Below are positions 46,061 to 55,260 of a DNA stretch of 64,000 nt, piece by piece. Made by a program: the position numbers and the translations under genes. The DNA is from Hydrogenovibrio crunogenus (GTDB taxonomy: Bacteria > Pseudomonadota > Gammaproteobacteria > Thiomicrospirales > Thiomicrospiraceae). How positions within the stretch are numbered: the stretch's first letter is position 1; each line of letters starts with the position of its first letter. The notes beneath the pieces were generated by a model. It ran no database searches. It saw only the letters and a program-made list of their open reading frames with translations, and had not been told where the DNA came from. The stretch spans positions 186,001 through 250,000 of the forward strand of contig NZ_CP032096.1 in the NCBI RefSeq assembly GCF_004786015.1, in the 5' to 3' direction.

Positions 46061-46066
46061 TTTATT

Positions 46067-46438
46067 ATGCGAAATCATATAGATAAAGAGTCGTTAGAAA
46101 AAATTTGTGATCGCTTTTTGCAGGTCTCTGAAGATTGTTTAGGGTTGAACATGAAAACTCTGGCAGAAAAGCTGGGCTATACCAACCAATCGACGTTAAC
46201 TAAAGTGAGAAAACGAAAAGGATTTATTGGTCCGGATAAACTAAACCAATTTGGATCTTTAACCAATGAAAAGGGACAACATCCGAGCATCCACTTTATT
46301 ATTACTGGAGAAGAGCCGGTTTTTGTTGATAAAAAAATAAAGAGAATTGAAGATGATGAAATTGATTTGCTTCTAAATCGTCTTGTTAGCAAGCTTGGAA
46401 AAAATAAAGCTAAAGCTCTTTTAGAGCTTATTGTATAG
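46067..46438 (+). CDS. HTH regulator of the restriction-modification island
   Basis: 123 residues. An N-terminal helix-turn-helix (TLAEKLGYTNQSTLTKVRKRKGFIGPDKLNQF) is followed by a 50-residue helical tail that may dimerise. It is placed between a divergent methyltransferase gene and the restriction gene 32 bases downstream, like control proteins of type II systems. No good Shine-Dalgarno sequence precedes the ATG, and the operator half-site nearly touches it. The regulatory role is inferred from place and fold. Confidence 0.7.
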   Translation: MRNHIDKESLEKICDRFLQVSEDCLGLNMKTLAEKLGYTNQSTLTKVRKRKGFIGPDKLNQFGSLTNEKGQHPSIHFIITGEEPVFVDKKIKRIEDDEIDLLLNRLVSKLGKNKAKALLELIV

Positions 46439-46470
46439 GCTTAAAGAATAGTACTCTGGATAAAAATATT

Positions 46471-49400
46471 GTGAACAAAATAGAAAAAGCATTTAATCAA
46501 ATAAATACAAAGCGCCAAAAGCCTTGGTCTGGAGAAGAAGAGGTTAGATTAGCTTGGATTCAAGCAATTGAAGGAGCGACAGGGTTACATCTGAATGCCG
46601 AGCGTGATCGAAAAGATGCAAGCCTTAATCATGTCATTGTTGAATTTAAAGCTCCAAGATTATTTAACGGTAAAAAGACTAGCCCTAAATTTATTGAAGC
46701 AACAGAGCAGCGCTTACTTCCATATATTCAAACTGAATCACAAAAGACAGGTATACCTGAATCTGATTTTATCGGGATTGCTATTGATGGTGAACATGTT
46801 TGCTTTGCTCAGGTTGTAAATGGCCAGGTTCATTCTCAGCAACTTATTCCATTTTCTGAGTATGCCGTAGGGATAGTAATTGATGCCTTTATTTCTGACA
46901 CAAGAAAAGCATTAACAACAGAAAACTTGTTAGCTGATTTTGGTCATGGTTCTCCGGGTGCTAAAGAACTAATGCAAAATCTGTCAGATGGTTTGGCTAG
47001 TGAAATTCAGCAGCCAAAAAATAACAAAGTAAAAATGTTATTTGAAGAGTGGAGAACACTTTATGGTCAGGTAGCTGATATGTCAGTTCTTCAAGCTGAA
47101 GCGATTTCTAAAGAAATGTCTTTCACATGGAATGGTAAAGTTGAAGATTCGCTACCTGCAAGACTATTTGTCATCCATACCTATAACTCTCTACTCATAA
47201 AGCTAATTGCAGCTGAAATAGTCTCTGCACATGGATTAACATCTATTGAGTACCCAGCCCAAGCAATGGCTGCAATGCAAGACGATCAAACGCTTGTTAA
47301 TTCATTGGAATTTGAAATTGAGCGTTCCAAAATTTTTGAACAGGCCGGCATAAAAGGGTTCGTTGAAGAGGCAATATTTAGCTGGTATTTGGATATCATT
47401 AAACAGCAATTGGCGGCTAACGAAAACACTTTACTAATCTCATTAAGAAAGGTTTTATCTGTACTTTCTTTTTATAGTTTGACTCAGCTTTCAAACACCA
47501 GAGATGTCTTGAGAGACCTGTACCAAGGTCTTGTACCTGGAAAACTTCGCCAGTCACTTGGTGAGTTTTATACACCTGATTGGCTAGTAGATTTTACGCT
47601 ATCACAGGCAAATAAAGGTTCTTGGCTGGATAAAAGAGTGCTCGATCCAACAGCGGGGTCAGGAGCCTTTTTGATTGCCTTGATTCGCAAAAAAATAGCA
47701 GAAGCAAGAGTTAATAAGTGGAATGACTTGGAAACACTAGAGCATGTTTGTTCAACGGTATGGGGGTTTGATTTAAACCCTCTTGCTGTTCAAACAGCTC
47801 GTGTAAATTTTCTTATGGAGATTTCAGGGCTTTTAAAGTCATGCAAAGGCATAGACATTGAATTACCTGTACTACTGGCCGATGCTATTTACTCACCCGC
47901 ACAAAATCCGAAAGATAGTCAAAAAATTGTGCAGTATAAGATTGGTAGCCAGGTTGCTAAATTAGATATTTTACTTCCATCTGAGCTGGCGCTGAATCGT
48001 GAACGTCTTGATGATGTTTTTGCAAGAATGGGAGAGGATGTCGAATCAGATCTTGAGTTTGATAAGGTAGAAGAAAATTTAGTCAAATACGGTTATGTAT
48101 CAATTGAAGAAATGTCTGATTGGTCAGAGCCTTTATCGTATACCTACAACCAAGTATTAGAATTACATCGAAAACAGTGGAACGGGATTTGGTTCAGAAT
48201 CGTTCGAAATTTCTTTTGGTCTGCAACTGCAGGCGAGTTCGATTGCATTGTAGGTAATCCCCCCTGGGTTCGTTGGTCAAAACTTCCAGGTGCTTATCGC
48301 GATAGGGTGAAGCCAACCTGTGAAGACTACGGTATTTTTTCTAAAACGAAGCGTCATGGTGGTAATGAGTTAGATATTTCGGCCATGATTACATATGCAG
48401 TATCTGATAAATGGTTGAATGATGGGGGTTGCCTTGCATTTGTTATAACTGGTACGCTTTTCAAAAACCCATCATCAGCCGGTTTTAGAACCTTTAAGCT
48501 CGAATCAACTAATCCAGATTCCGCATTTCTTCAACCTATCCATATCGATGACTTTAAAGCACTGAAGCCATTTGAAGATGCTTCAAATCACACTGTTGTA
48601 TCGGTATTCAGAAAAACCAAAGTGCCTGCAGTATACCCCGTCCCGTACACAATATGGAATGCAAAAACGGGCCAGAAAAAAGCTATACCTCCAACAGTTA
48701 GTCTGTCTGATATGACAAATATAATTGAACCAGATTATAAGGAAGCATTTCCTGTTAGTGAAGATGGCTCACCTTGGGCTATTTTGAAGACTGGTAGGTT
48801 TGATGCAATCAAATATTTGTCGTCTGAGTGTAATTGGACACAGGGGAGAAAAGGGATTACAGCAGATTTAAATGGTGTCTATTTCGTTCCTATATTACAA
48901 GATAATGGAAAGCTTGTTGAAATTAGAAGTCGTCCAGAAGCTGGTAGAAAGGACATTGGAGTCGCCAAAACTCAGTGGGTTGAACCTGACTTGCTTTATC
49001 CTCTAATTAAAGGCGCTAGTGATTTTGAGCCGTGTTACCTGAAGCTTAAAGATCCGAAATATAACAAAGAGCGTCTCTATACCTTTGTCCCTAATAATGC
49101 CATTTCAAAAGAAGCGTATCAGGAATGCGAAGATAATTTGAACAGCCCAGTTCTCAAGAAAACTAAAGCTTGGTTTAAAGGATTTGAAACGTTATTGTTA
49201 GATCGTTCAACTTATCGCAGACAAATGAAGAACGCACCGTATCAGGCTGTTTACAATGTTGGTGACTATACCTTTAAACCTTGGAAAGTCGTTTGGCCTG
49301 AGATGTCATCAAGTTTTTACGCTGCCGTTGCAGCTTCTGATGATATGCCGGTAATTGGCGAGAGAGTTTTTATTCCAGATCATAAAGTTTATTTTGCTTC

Positions 49401-49686
49401 ATTTGACAATAAAGAAACGGCTTATTTCTTATGCGGTCTCCTTAATACAGAAACGGTTCGAGAATGGCTTGACAGCCACAATGTATCTATTCAGGTTGCT
49501 AATGTGTTTAAACATTTGTCATTGCCTATTTTTGATGACTCGAACAGTGACCATATCAATCTATCAATTCTTATAGAGCAAGTCCATGGAACGCATGATA
49601 AAAAAGCAAGAAGTAAACTTTTATCTAAGGCACTAAGTCTTGCAGAAAATATTTTATTAAAATGGAGTTCAAGTAAAACGATTTGA
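46471..49686 (+). CDS. Type IIG restriction-modification enzyme
   Basis: 1071 residues, fused nuclease and methyltransferase. An N-terminal nuclease-type domain has Glu58-x-Lys60 in NHVIVEFKAP (PD-(D/E)xK fold). A helical connector is followed by the N6-adenine methyltransferase: LGEFYTPDWLVDF from about residue 363, SAM motif DPTAGSGAF (392-400) and NPPW (596-599). The last 350 residues, including KIYFASFDNKETAYFLCGLLN, should carry target recognition. GTG start with a weak ribosome site. The enzyme cuts unmodified DNA and also modifies one strand; the adjacent N6-adenine methyltransferase may modify the other. Confidence 0.88.
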   Translation: MNKIEKAFNQINTKRQKPWSGEEEVRLAWIQAIEGATGLHLNAERDRKDASLNHVIVEFKAPRLFNGKKTSPKFIEATEQRLLPYIQTESQKTGIPESDFIGIAIDGEHVCFAQVVNGQVHSQQLIPFSEYAVGIVIDAFISDTRKALTTENLLADFGHGSPGAKELMQNLSDGLASEIQQPKNNKVKMLFEEWRTLYGQVADMSVLQAEAISKEMSFTWNGKVEDSLPARLFVIHTYNSLLIKLIAAEIVSAHGLTSIEYPAQAMAAMQDDQTLVNSLEFEIERSKIFEQAGIKGFVEEAIFSWYLDIIKQQLAANENTLLISLRKVLSVLSFYSLTQLSNTRDVLRDLYQGLVPGKLRQSLGEFYTPDWLVDFTLSQANKGSWLDKRVLDPTAGSGAFLIALIRKKIAEARVNKWNDLETLEHVCSTVWGFDLNPLAVQTARVNFLMEISGLLKSCKGIDIELPVLLADAIYSPAQNPKDSQKIVQYKIGSQVAKLDILLPSELALNRERLDDVFARMGEDVESDLEFDKVEENLVKYGYVSIEEMSDWSEPLSYTYNQVLELHRKQWNGIWFRIVRNFFWSATAGEFDCIVGNPPWVRWSKLPGAYRDRVKPTCEDYGIFSKTKRHGGNELDISAMITYAVSDKWLNDGGCLAFVITGTLFKNPSSAGFRTFKLESTNPDSAFLQPIHIDDFKALKPFEDASNHTVVSVFRKTKVPAVYPVPYTIWNAKTGQKKAIPPTVSLSDMTNIIEPDYKEAFPVSEDGSPWAILKTGRFDAIKYLSSECNWTQGRKGITADLNGVYFVPILQDNGKLVEIRSRPEAGRKDIGVAKTQWVEPDLLYPLIKGASDFEPCYLKLKDPKYNKERLYTFVPNNAISKEAYQECEDNLNSPVLKKTKAWFKGFETLLLDRSTYRRQMKNAPYQAVYNVGDYTFKPWKVVWPEMSSSFYAAVAASDDMPVIGERVFIPDHKVYFASFDNKETAYFLCGLLNTETVREWLDSHNVSIQVANVFKHLSLPIFDDSNSDHINLSILIEQVHGTHDKKARSKLLSKALSLAENILLKWSSSKTI

Positions 49687-49709
49687 GCAAAATCTTTACG
49701 GAGTGAAAT

Positions 49710-50351
49710 GTGAATGAATTAGCTGTTTTGATAGGCATAATACTTTTTCCAGGATTTATCTCAGCGATAACTGCTGAAAAAATTACTTCCCATGTTAAGC
49801 CCTGGGGTGCTTTGAAGTATGGGATCTATTCTTTTGTGCTTGGTGTTATGTCCTATGCTGTGATTCAAGCTGTAATATTGATTTGGCAAGTTATATTTGA
49901 GAACCCAGTTCAATATTATTATTTATCAGTCTGGTCTTTTATTTTCGATCCCTCATTAAAATTTGAACTTGCAGATGTTTTTTGGGCTACCATGATCGCA
50001 ATTCCGCTTGGTATATTAGCCGCGGCAATTGTTTATCATAAACGTTTAAATAGAATAGCTAAGTTTTTTAATGCGTCGTTTAAATATGGAGATGAAAATC
50101 TATTTAGTTATTTTTTGAGTGCAGAAGATACTGATTGGATTTATGTAAGAGATAAAGAAAAAGGTTTGACTTATCAAGGAAGGGTTGTGTCTTATTCAGA
50201 AAATGAATCTTTTCAAGAACTAGTTATGATGGATGTGACAGTGTTTGGGTATGATGATTCTGAAGAGTATTACTCCGTTCCAAAGTTATATTTATCAAAA
50301 AAATTGGGCGGTTTCTCTATAGAGTCTATTCCCAATGAGTTATTAGAATAG
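49710..50351 (+). CDS. DUF6338-like membrane protein
   Basis: 213 residues. Three hydrophobic segments: AVLIGIILFPGFISAITA, YSFVLGVMSYAVIQAVILI and FWATMIAIPLGILAAAIVY. The cytoplasmic tail from about residue 110 contains TDWIYVRDKEKGLTYQGRVVSYSENE, which resembles the DUF6338 family. GTG start after ACGGAGTG. It is followed by two tiny genes that end in the same Pro/Lys motif. The family recall is moderate; the function is unknown. Membrane proteins with small partners are common in defence islands, but I see no effector domain. Confidence 0.65.
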   Translation: MNELAVLIGIILFPGFISAITAEKITSHVKPWGALKYGIYSFVLGVMSYAVIQAVILIWQVIFENPVQYYYLSVWSFIFDPSLKFELADVFWATMIAIPLGILAAAIVYHKRLNRIAKFFNASFKYGDENLFSYFLSAEDTDWIYVRDKEKGLTYQGRVVSYSENESFQELVMMDVTVFGYDDSEEYYSVPKLYLSKKLGGFSIESIPNELLE

Positions 50352-50359
50352 GAACAGTC

Positions 50360-50494
50360 ATGAGCGATAAGATAAGACGAAAAGATGGTGGAAGAAACCC
50401 CGTAGATCGAGTGATTAATGGTGTTGATAGAACAAAGCCGACGGATAGGATAAAACCTAATTCACCTCCACCTGCACCAAAACCCAAAAAATGA
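50360..50494 (+). CDS. Lys/Pro-rich microprotein 1
   Basis: 44 residues: starts MSDKIRRKDGGRN, has TKPTDRIKPNS in the middle and ends PPPAPKPKK before TGA. Very basic. AGGAACAGTC precedes the ATG, and the gene starts eight bases after the DUF6338-like gene. It is clearly related to the next microprotein. The shared sequence and spacing make a real gene likely. Function unknown. Confidence 0.65.
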   Translation: MSDKIRRKDGGRNPVDRVINGVDRTKPTDRIKPNSPPPAPKPKK

Positions 50495-50511
50495 GAATTG
50501 GAGATAAGTTA

Positions 50512-50625
50512 ATGAGTGATAAGACAGGTTTTAAAGATGGTCATACAAAGGGTCATACCAAGCCTACTAACAGCGAAAAAGTAAAGCCAAGTTCAGCGCC
50601 TCCGACTCCAAAACCAAAAAAATAG
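50512..50625 (+). CDS. Lys/Pro-rich microprotein 2, paralogue of microprotein 1
   Basis: 37 residues: starts MSDKTGFKDG, has TKPTNSEKVKPSS and ends APPTPKPKK before TAG. TTGGAGATAAG precedes the ATG, a better ribosome site than that of its paralogue. Ends four bases from the convergent tniQ stop. It shares with its neighbour the MSDK start, TKPT block, KP-S and PP-PKPKK end. Function unknown. Confidence 0.65.
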   Translation: MSDKTGFKDGHTKGHTKPTNSEKVKPSSAPPTPKPKK

Positions 50626-50629
50626 AAAG

Positions 50630-51772
50630 TTAATTTGTTTCCCTGAGATTTTTGACAAGTCTCACTGCCTGATTTAGGTTGATCTTCTTTTTTAACCGTG
50701 TTTGAAAATAATTAATGATGTTCTTTTTTTCAGTATCACATGTCAAAAAACGGTGTTCATGGATATTGAAGAAAAATGTGTCAGATACCCAAAATGGAAA
50801 TTCCAAATATGGCGTTTTTATCATGTGGGAGGACGTGTCAGTGATCTTACAAGAATTCACAAAAGTCTCGGGCCAATCCTGTAGCAAATGATAAATCATG
50901 ATGAATCCTGTGCGCCGTAAATTAATACCTAATCTTTCTGGTTCAATATTATGTCCTAGCGCTTCACGATGATGCATTTGTTGCAATTGCAACTCTCTCT
51001 TGAGATGAACAAATAGTCTTTTACCGTTAGAGCTACAAACAACAAATGAGAGTAATCTCCGGATACCCTCAAAGTAAAGATTAGAATAGCAAAAATCTAA
51101 ATTACCAGCTTTCCCGTACCCGGTCGTCGATTGAATAAAATTAACCCGATTGATTCCATACTCTTCTGAAGAAACGTCAATGTATTGAGTTTTTCTAAGG
51201 TCGAACCCACATTTTGAACAATAGGCAATATCCTCTGGGTGGTAAAGAATCTCCCCTTTATGTTTTTGAAGTCTTTTAATGTCGATTGGGTTGTGACATT
51301 TAGGGCATCTGTCATGCATCTGAACAGAATGAAATGGACAGCATGTCATAAAGCCCAGACGCCAGCTTTTTCTAAAATATGGTTGATTTCCATCTTCCGA
51401 TAGGCAACAAGGGCAGTATTGGAGACCAAATGATTTTTTTCGGGTGCGTACTCCCAAAGGCATAACCCATTTTACTTGGGGAGTTTTTTCAGTCTGATTG
51501 TAAAAATAACTGCATGAAGCATAGAAGGTTTGGCTTTGAATTTTATTTTCATCTATGCCTGTATTTTTATTGAGAGTAGTGATTTTTTTAGGGTTTAGAA
51601 AGACATCAATATCTCCCTTCCAAGTATCAGTATCCTCAAAAATCAAAGTGGAAAGTTGGCTTGGTTTTATACCATATTGAAGCGCATTTCTGGCAATCCA
51701 AGACGATACTAGTTCATCATTAAATGGCAGATCGAGTAGGTATCGAATAGTTTTTATCTCATGCGCTTCAAT
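50630..51772 (-). CDS. tniQ: TniQ-family target-selection protein (start uncertain)
   Basis: TniQ proteins link TnsC to a target site; here this should recognise comM. About 380 codons are open if counted from the ATT at 51772. The conserved TniQ start LPFNDELVSSWIARNALQYG lies upstream of the first usable TTG at 51646, so that TTG cannot be the real start. Zinc-finger cysteines are visible: CPCC, then CCPFH and CPKCH, then CSKCG. No in-frame ATG, GTG or TTG occurs between the tnsC overlap and 51646. It may start at ATT (after AGGAAAGAG), at CTG 51730, or be made by -1 frameshifting from tnsC. Confidence 0.85.
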   Translation of the reverse strand: MEAHEIKTIRYLLDLPFNDELVSSWIARNALQYGIKPSQLSTLIFEDTDTWKGDIDVFLNPKKITTLNKNTGIDENKIQSQTFYASCSYFYNQTEKTPQVKWVMPLGVRTRKKSFGLQYCPCCLSEDGNQPYFRKSWRLGFMTCCPFHSVQMHDRCPKCHNPIDIKRLQKHKGEILYHPEDIAYCSKCGFDLRKTQYIDVSSEEYGINRVNFIQSTTGYGKAGNLDFCYSNLYFEGIRRLLSFVVCSSNGKRLFVHLKRELQLQQMHHREALGHNIEPERLGINLRRTGFIMIYHLLQDWPETFVNSCKITDTSSHMIKTPYLEFPFWVSDTFFFNIHEHRFLTCDTEKKNIINYFQTRLKKKINLNQAVRLVKNLRETN

Positions 51773-52665
51773 AACTCTTTCCTTTTTGATGCTGGTACCA
51801 GATTTAATTCGCCAAACACAGAATCATCAATGCAAGGCAAATCATGCTTAATTGCATAAGTAGCCAACTGTTTCATAATGAGTACTACTTCACCAATCAG
51901 GCCGTCACTAAGATAATGCAATTGTTCTATGTAGGGCTTTTTATAAAGATAAGAAGGTTCTTGCAAGGGCAGTCTTGTTTCAATAGATGCAATTAACTGG
52001 GCAAATTTAACCCGATCCCCTTTGTTCTCAAACTTCCACCTTTCAAGTACCTCAACCTGAAAACGATTTGCCAGCTGTGAATCAACTTGGATTGCATGAA
52101 AAGCATCTTCGATACCGGCACCAATAATAGGAATCTTTAAAGTGTTACTTAGGTCTTTAATACTGTTCAAAAATCCTTTTTGAGCATTATAAGAACCCGC
52201 AATGATGTGTTGAATCTCATCAATGATCAACATTCTGGTTTTGCGAGTTTGCATTGCCCTGATTGCCATTTGTCTTTTAACTTCCAAACTGTCGTTTTTG
52301 GCATAAGGAATAATCATTTCTTCGAGCAAGCGAATTAAGAAAGCGTTTTCATCCGGTTTGGCTGGAGCTGAGATGAAAACAATTGGTTGAACATTCGTGT
52401 AAGTATCTTCATCAATTGACATTGGATAACGCTCAGCAAAGCGTTTCAGAATCTGAGTCTTGCCGTTATTGCTGTCACCTACAATTAAAAGATTTGGCAT
52501 TCTTTCTACTTGTGGATAGGAAATGAAGTCTTCTAACCGTTCTAGAATTTGTTGCGCTCTGGGGTATCCTATCCATTTGTCTTCATTAACGTATCTGATG
52601 CGTTCTTCCTTTGAGGCACTCAGTATGTCAAAAGCTTTATCAAGAAGATGGTCGTATTTGCTCAT
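51754..52665 (-). CDS. tnsC: TnsC/TniB-like transposition ATPase
   Basis: 303 residues, an AAA+ regulator that bridges the target selector and the TnsAB transposase. Walker A is GDSNNGKT (63-70) and Walker B MLIIDE (145-150), followed by IQHIIAGSYNAQKGFLNSIKDLSN and the sensor region IPIIGAGIEDAFHAIQVDSQLANRFQ. Its length is close to TniB and the short TnsC of Tn6022-like elements and below Tn7 TnsC (about 555). Its start overlaps the end of tnsB by four bases; its 3' end overlaps the tniQ frame. Confidence 0.93.
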   Translation of the reverse strand: MSKYDHLLDKAFDILSASKEERIRYVNEDKWIGYPRAQQILERLEDFISYPQVERMPNLLIVGDSNNGKTQILKRFAERYPMSIDEDTYTNVQPIVFISAPAKPDENAFLIRLLEEMIIPYAKNDSLEVKRQMAIRAMQTRKTRMLIIDEIQHIIAGSYNAQKGFLNSIKDLSNTLKIPIIGAGIEDAFHAIQVDSQLANRFQVEVLERWKFENKGDRVKFAQLIASIETRLPLQEPSYLYKKPYIEQLHYLSDGLIGEVVLIMKQLATYAIKHDLPCIDDSVFGELNLVPASKRKELLKRMR

Positions 52666-54593
52666 TGGTCAAGCTCCTCAAAAGGCTGAATGTCCTCAAA
52701 ATCTTCATCATCGAAGTCGTTTATACTCGGTGTGACCAAAGAAATTGAATTCTGGTTATTTCTCGCAGACTCTTTTGCAATTGACGGAATTGATTCTTTT
52801 TCTCGGATTGCTTCTTTCTGCTTCATTCTGCGCATATGTTTAGTCTGTTTTAGTGCCTGTTCTGTCAATCGTTTCATTCTAGCTCTGGATTCAAAGATTG
52901 CCTCTTCATCAACCGATTTATATGGATCAGCTTCTTTTGCTTTGCGTTTAAGTTCACGCAATTCCCAAAGAGAAATTGGTGGGTGACTGGTGTCTCGGTA
53001 TGGAACGACAACATAGGCTTTCATATCAGGATCGAAGAAAAAGACCGAACTCAAATCTCTTGGGTCGTATCTAACAATGAATCTCTGAGAACCTTTTCTG
53101 TTTTTATCTGGTTGCTTTATCCACTTGCGTAAAACATCGTGGAAGTAATCAATTCCAAATAATTGAATTCCATATTTCTGGACACTTCTTTCTTCGTAAG
53201 GAAGAAAGTCAATCTTCAATTTAAGTGGGTCGTCAATTTTGGGGGGAAGACCTCTTCCTAGTTGCTCTCCATTTCCAAGAATACCCTGTTTATATTTTTG
53301 GAGGGGCGACATACCTAAATCTGAATGTTTTTCAAGATGATAGTTGTTCACGAGAAATTCTGTGAAATACTGCTCAAATTCAAATAAGGTAAAAATAGCA
53401 TTGTCTTCGGATTGGTATTCCGCCTTATCTTGAACATTAGATTTTGTGGTACCAGGAAGTGTGTGGATTTCTGAATCATTAAAAGTTTTGAATGATCTTT
53501 CAATATGAGGGCCATAACGAGGTGTTTTTGCCGGTCTCTTGATCATATTGAGCTTGTATATCTCACAAGCCCTCTTTAACGATTTCCCGTGAAACTCTTT
53601 TCCGTTATCTGTATGGATAGTGTCCATAAGTCCATAAGCAGGCCAATCTCCTTCAACCTCATGCTCTAGAAGCCATTGCTTTTTATCTAAAATAGCGTGT
53701 GCCAAACAGAGTCCTGTTAATAAAGTGTTCGGCTTTTCCAGTGATATGTAGAATCCCACGACCATTCGGCTGTAAGCATCGATGGCCAGGGTGATTGTAG
53801 GCCTTCCTATATCAAGCCTGTTTTCATCATCAACAATAATTAAGTCTAAAGGAGTATGGTCGATCTGTACTACTTCAAGTGGTTTCTGGGATTGAGGGAA
53901 TTTACCAATCAGCGGTCTAAAATCTTCGCGCCCTTTTCGACCTTTTCTTTTAGAGGCGACTTCTGATGCGGTAAGCTGTGAAATCCGAAACCTAAGGGTG
54001 TTGATGTGAGGGGTAACGAGAAGTTCAAGATTTGAATTTTTTCTTTCCTTGTTTATTTCGTAGATTTCTAATTTCAGATCTCTGTAGATATTGGTAACTC
54101 GCGGCTGAATAGGACTAAGGTAGACACCTATGTACTTCTGTATTAAATCTTCAACCTCCGGTTGTAGGCGACCAGTCTCATTCCGCTTCTTTCTAAGCAG
54201 TGATAAGGGGTTTCCATTCGAGTTCTTGTATTTTTGTAGCTGTCTGTAAGCCGTTGGCTCAGAAATTTCTAACTTATTGGCCACTTCTCTGAGTTGTACT
54301 CTCCTTTCAGCTTCATCATTAATTTGTAAAACTTGGTTGAACAGCATGGCTTTGTTGTTGACCTTAACCCAGTCTTCATCTGGGATCGTTAATAGGTCTG
54401 TGGCTGGTACAATTTCAACAGGTTTTTCTGGATCATCCGGTTTGGATGTCAATTCAGAAACATGCATTTTTTTTACAGTTCCAGTAAATGAACTACGCAC
54501 AGACACGTGCTCTAAATCCAGTACACCAATTACTCTGTAACGAGAGTTGCCGTGAAATACTTCGGAGCCGATTTCAAAATGGGTCTCACTCAT
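52662..54593 (-). CDS. tnsB: TnsB transposase, DDE integrase-core family
   Basis: 643 residues. Binds the end repeats and joins 3' ends to target DNA. The rve core contains Asp245 (VVQIDHTPLD), Asp329 (HTDNGKEFHG) and Glu365 (GPHIERSFK), giving the classic D-D-35-E spacing. An N-terminal helix-turn-helix region (LREVANKLEISEPTAYRQLQKY) precedes it; a Mu-transposase-type C-terminal domain (RYDPRDLSSVFFFDPD) and a charged tail that may contact TnsC follow. Overlaps tnsA by eight bases and tnsC by four, indicating coupled translation. Confidence 0.95.
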   Translation of the reverse strand: MSETHFEIGSEVFHGNSRYRVIGVLDLEHVSVRSSFTGTVKKMHVSELTSKPDDPEKPVEIVPATDLLTIPDEDWVKVNNKAMLFNQVLQINDEAERRVQLREVANKLEISEPTAYRQLQKYKNSNGNPLSLLRKKRNETGRLQPEVEDLIQKYIGVYLSPIQPRVTNIYRDLKLEIYEINKERKNSNLELLVTPHINTLRFRISQLTASEVASKRKGRKGREDFRPLIGKFPQSQKPLEVVQIDHTPLDLIIVDDENRLDIGRPTITLAIDAYSRMVVGFYISLEKPNTLLTGLCLAHAILDKKQWLLEHEVEGDWPAYGLMDTIHTDNGKEFHGKSLKRACEIYKLNMIKRPAKTPRYGPHIERSFKTFNDSEIHTLPGTTKSNVQDKAEYQSEDNAIFTLFEFEQYFTEFLVNNYHLEKHSDLGMSPLQKYKQGILGNGEQLGRGLPPKIDDPLKLKIDFLPYEERSVQKYGIQLFGIDYFHDVLRKWIKQPDKNRKGSQRFIVRYDPRDLSSVFFFDPDMKAYVVVPYRDTSHPPISLWELRELKRKAKEADPYKSVDEEAIFESRARMKRLTEQALKQTKHMRRMKQKEAIREKESIPSIAKESARNNQNSISLVTPSINDFDDEDFEDIQPFEELDQ

Positions 54594-55260
54594 TGATCTT
54601 ATCCTCGAAATGATAGCCCTTTAACCAGGTAAGTTGATTCATATTGAGCGGTATAGATAAGTCCGTTAGGACGAGTTGATTTGCGATTGCATACCAGAGA
54701 GTATTTAGGAATTCCGCTTGTTCCATCTCATTGGTAGAACATAGTGCTAAAAGTTCCTTGATTGACGCAGGTTGCCCTCTGGATAAAATTTTTTGAATGG
54801 TTGCCAGCTGATATTCTTCGTATGGACGGTTTTTGTATGGGAGTAAAAAGGTGACATTTTTTAAAAATGGTGTGTTAATTTCTTGTTCAGTCCATATCTT
54901 AAAGCGCGTGTTAGGTTCTGATTTTAGTTCCTGTATCGCAGCCTTGAATTTTGGCTTTAATTTATCCCAATCTTTTTTAAGATCATTTCTGTATTTAACT
55001 TCGACATACAGTGATAACCCATCTTTGAACTTAATCAAAATATCTGGCGTATAATGTCTTTTTTTACCATTGTGGGTGAATTCAAATCGTCTTGGCTGTG
55101 TTTTGAATTTCTCAACTTGTTCGTCAAATTCACACAAAAGTAGGGCATTGCGTTCAAGGCTAGCTTCAAAGTGAGTATATTCATCACTTTTATCACTGTG
55201 AACATAGCCTGTAATGTTACGATAGTTTAATGGAATTTTTCTTGCAGGCACGGCAAACAT
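54586..55260 (-). CDS. tnsA: TnsA endonuclease
   Basis: 224 residues. Cuts the 5' ends of the element so that, with TnsB, it moves by cut and paste. Catalytic residues fit the restriction-like fold: Glu36 (ASLERNALLL), Asp73 (YTPDILI) and Glu87-Val-Lys89 (LYVEVKYR). The C-terminal helical domain (RGQPASIKELLAL, LNTLWYAIANQLVLTDL) should contact TnsC. A TnsB-type repeat at 55259-55278 touches the start codon, suggesting the operon is controlled by transposase binding. Confidence 0.93.
   Translation of the reverse strand: MFAVPARKIPLNYRNITGYVHSDKSDEYTHFEASLERNALLLCEFDEQVEKFKTQPRRFEFTHNGKKRHYTPDILIKFKDGLSLYVEVKYRNDLKKDWDKLKPKFKAAIQELKSEPNTRFKIWTEQEINTPFLKNVTFLLPYKNRPYEEYQLATIQKILSRGQPASIKELLALCSTNEMEQAEFLNTLWYAIANQLVLTDLSIPLNMNQLTWLKGYHFEDKINE

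Noticed and set aside
50630-51646. tniQ starting at the TTG at 51646
   Set aside because: This start would remove the conserved N-terminal segment LPFNDELVSSWIARNALQYG, which is encoded in the same frame just upstream.
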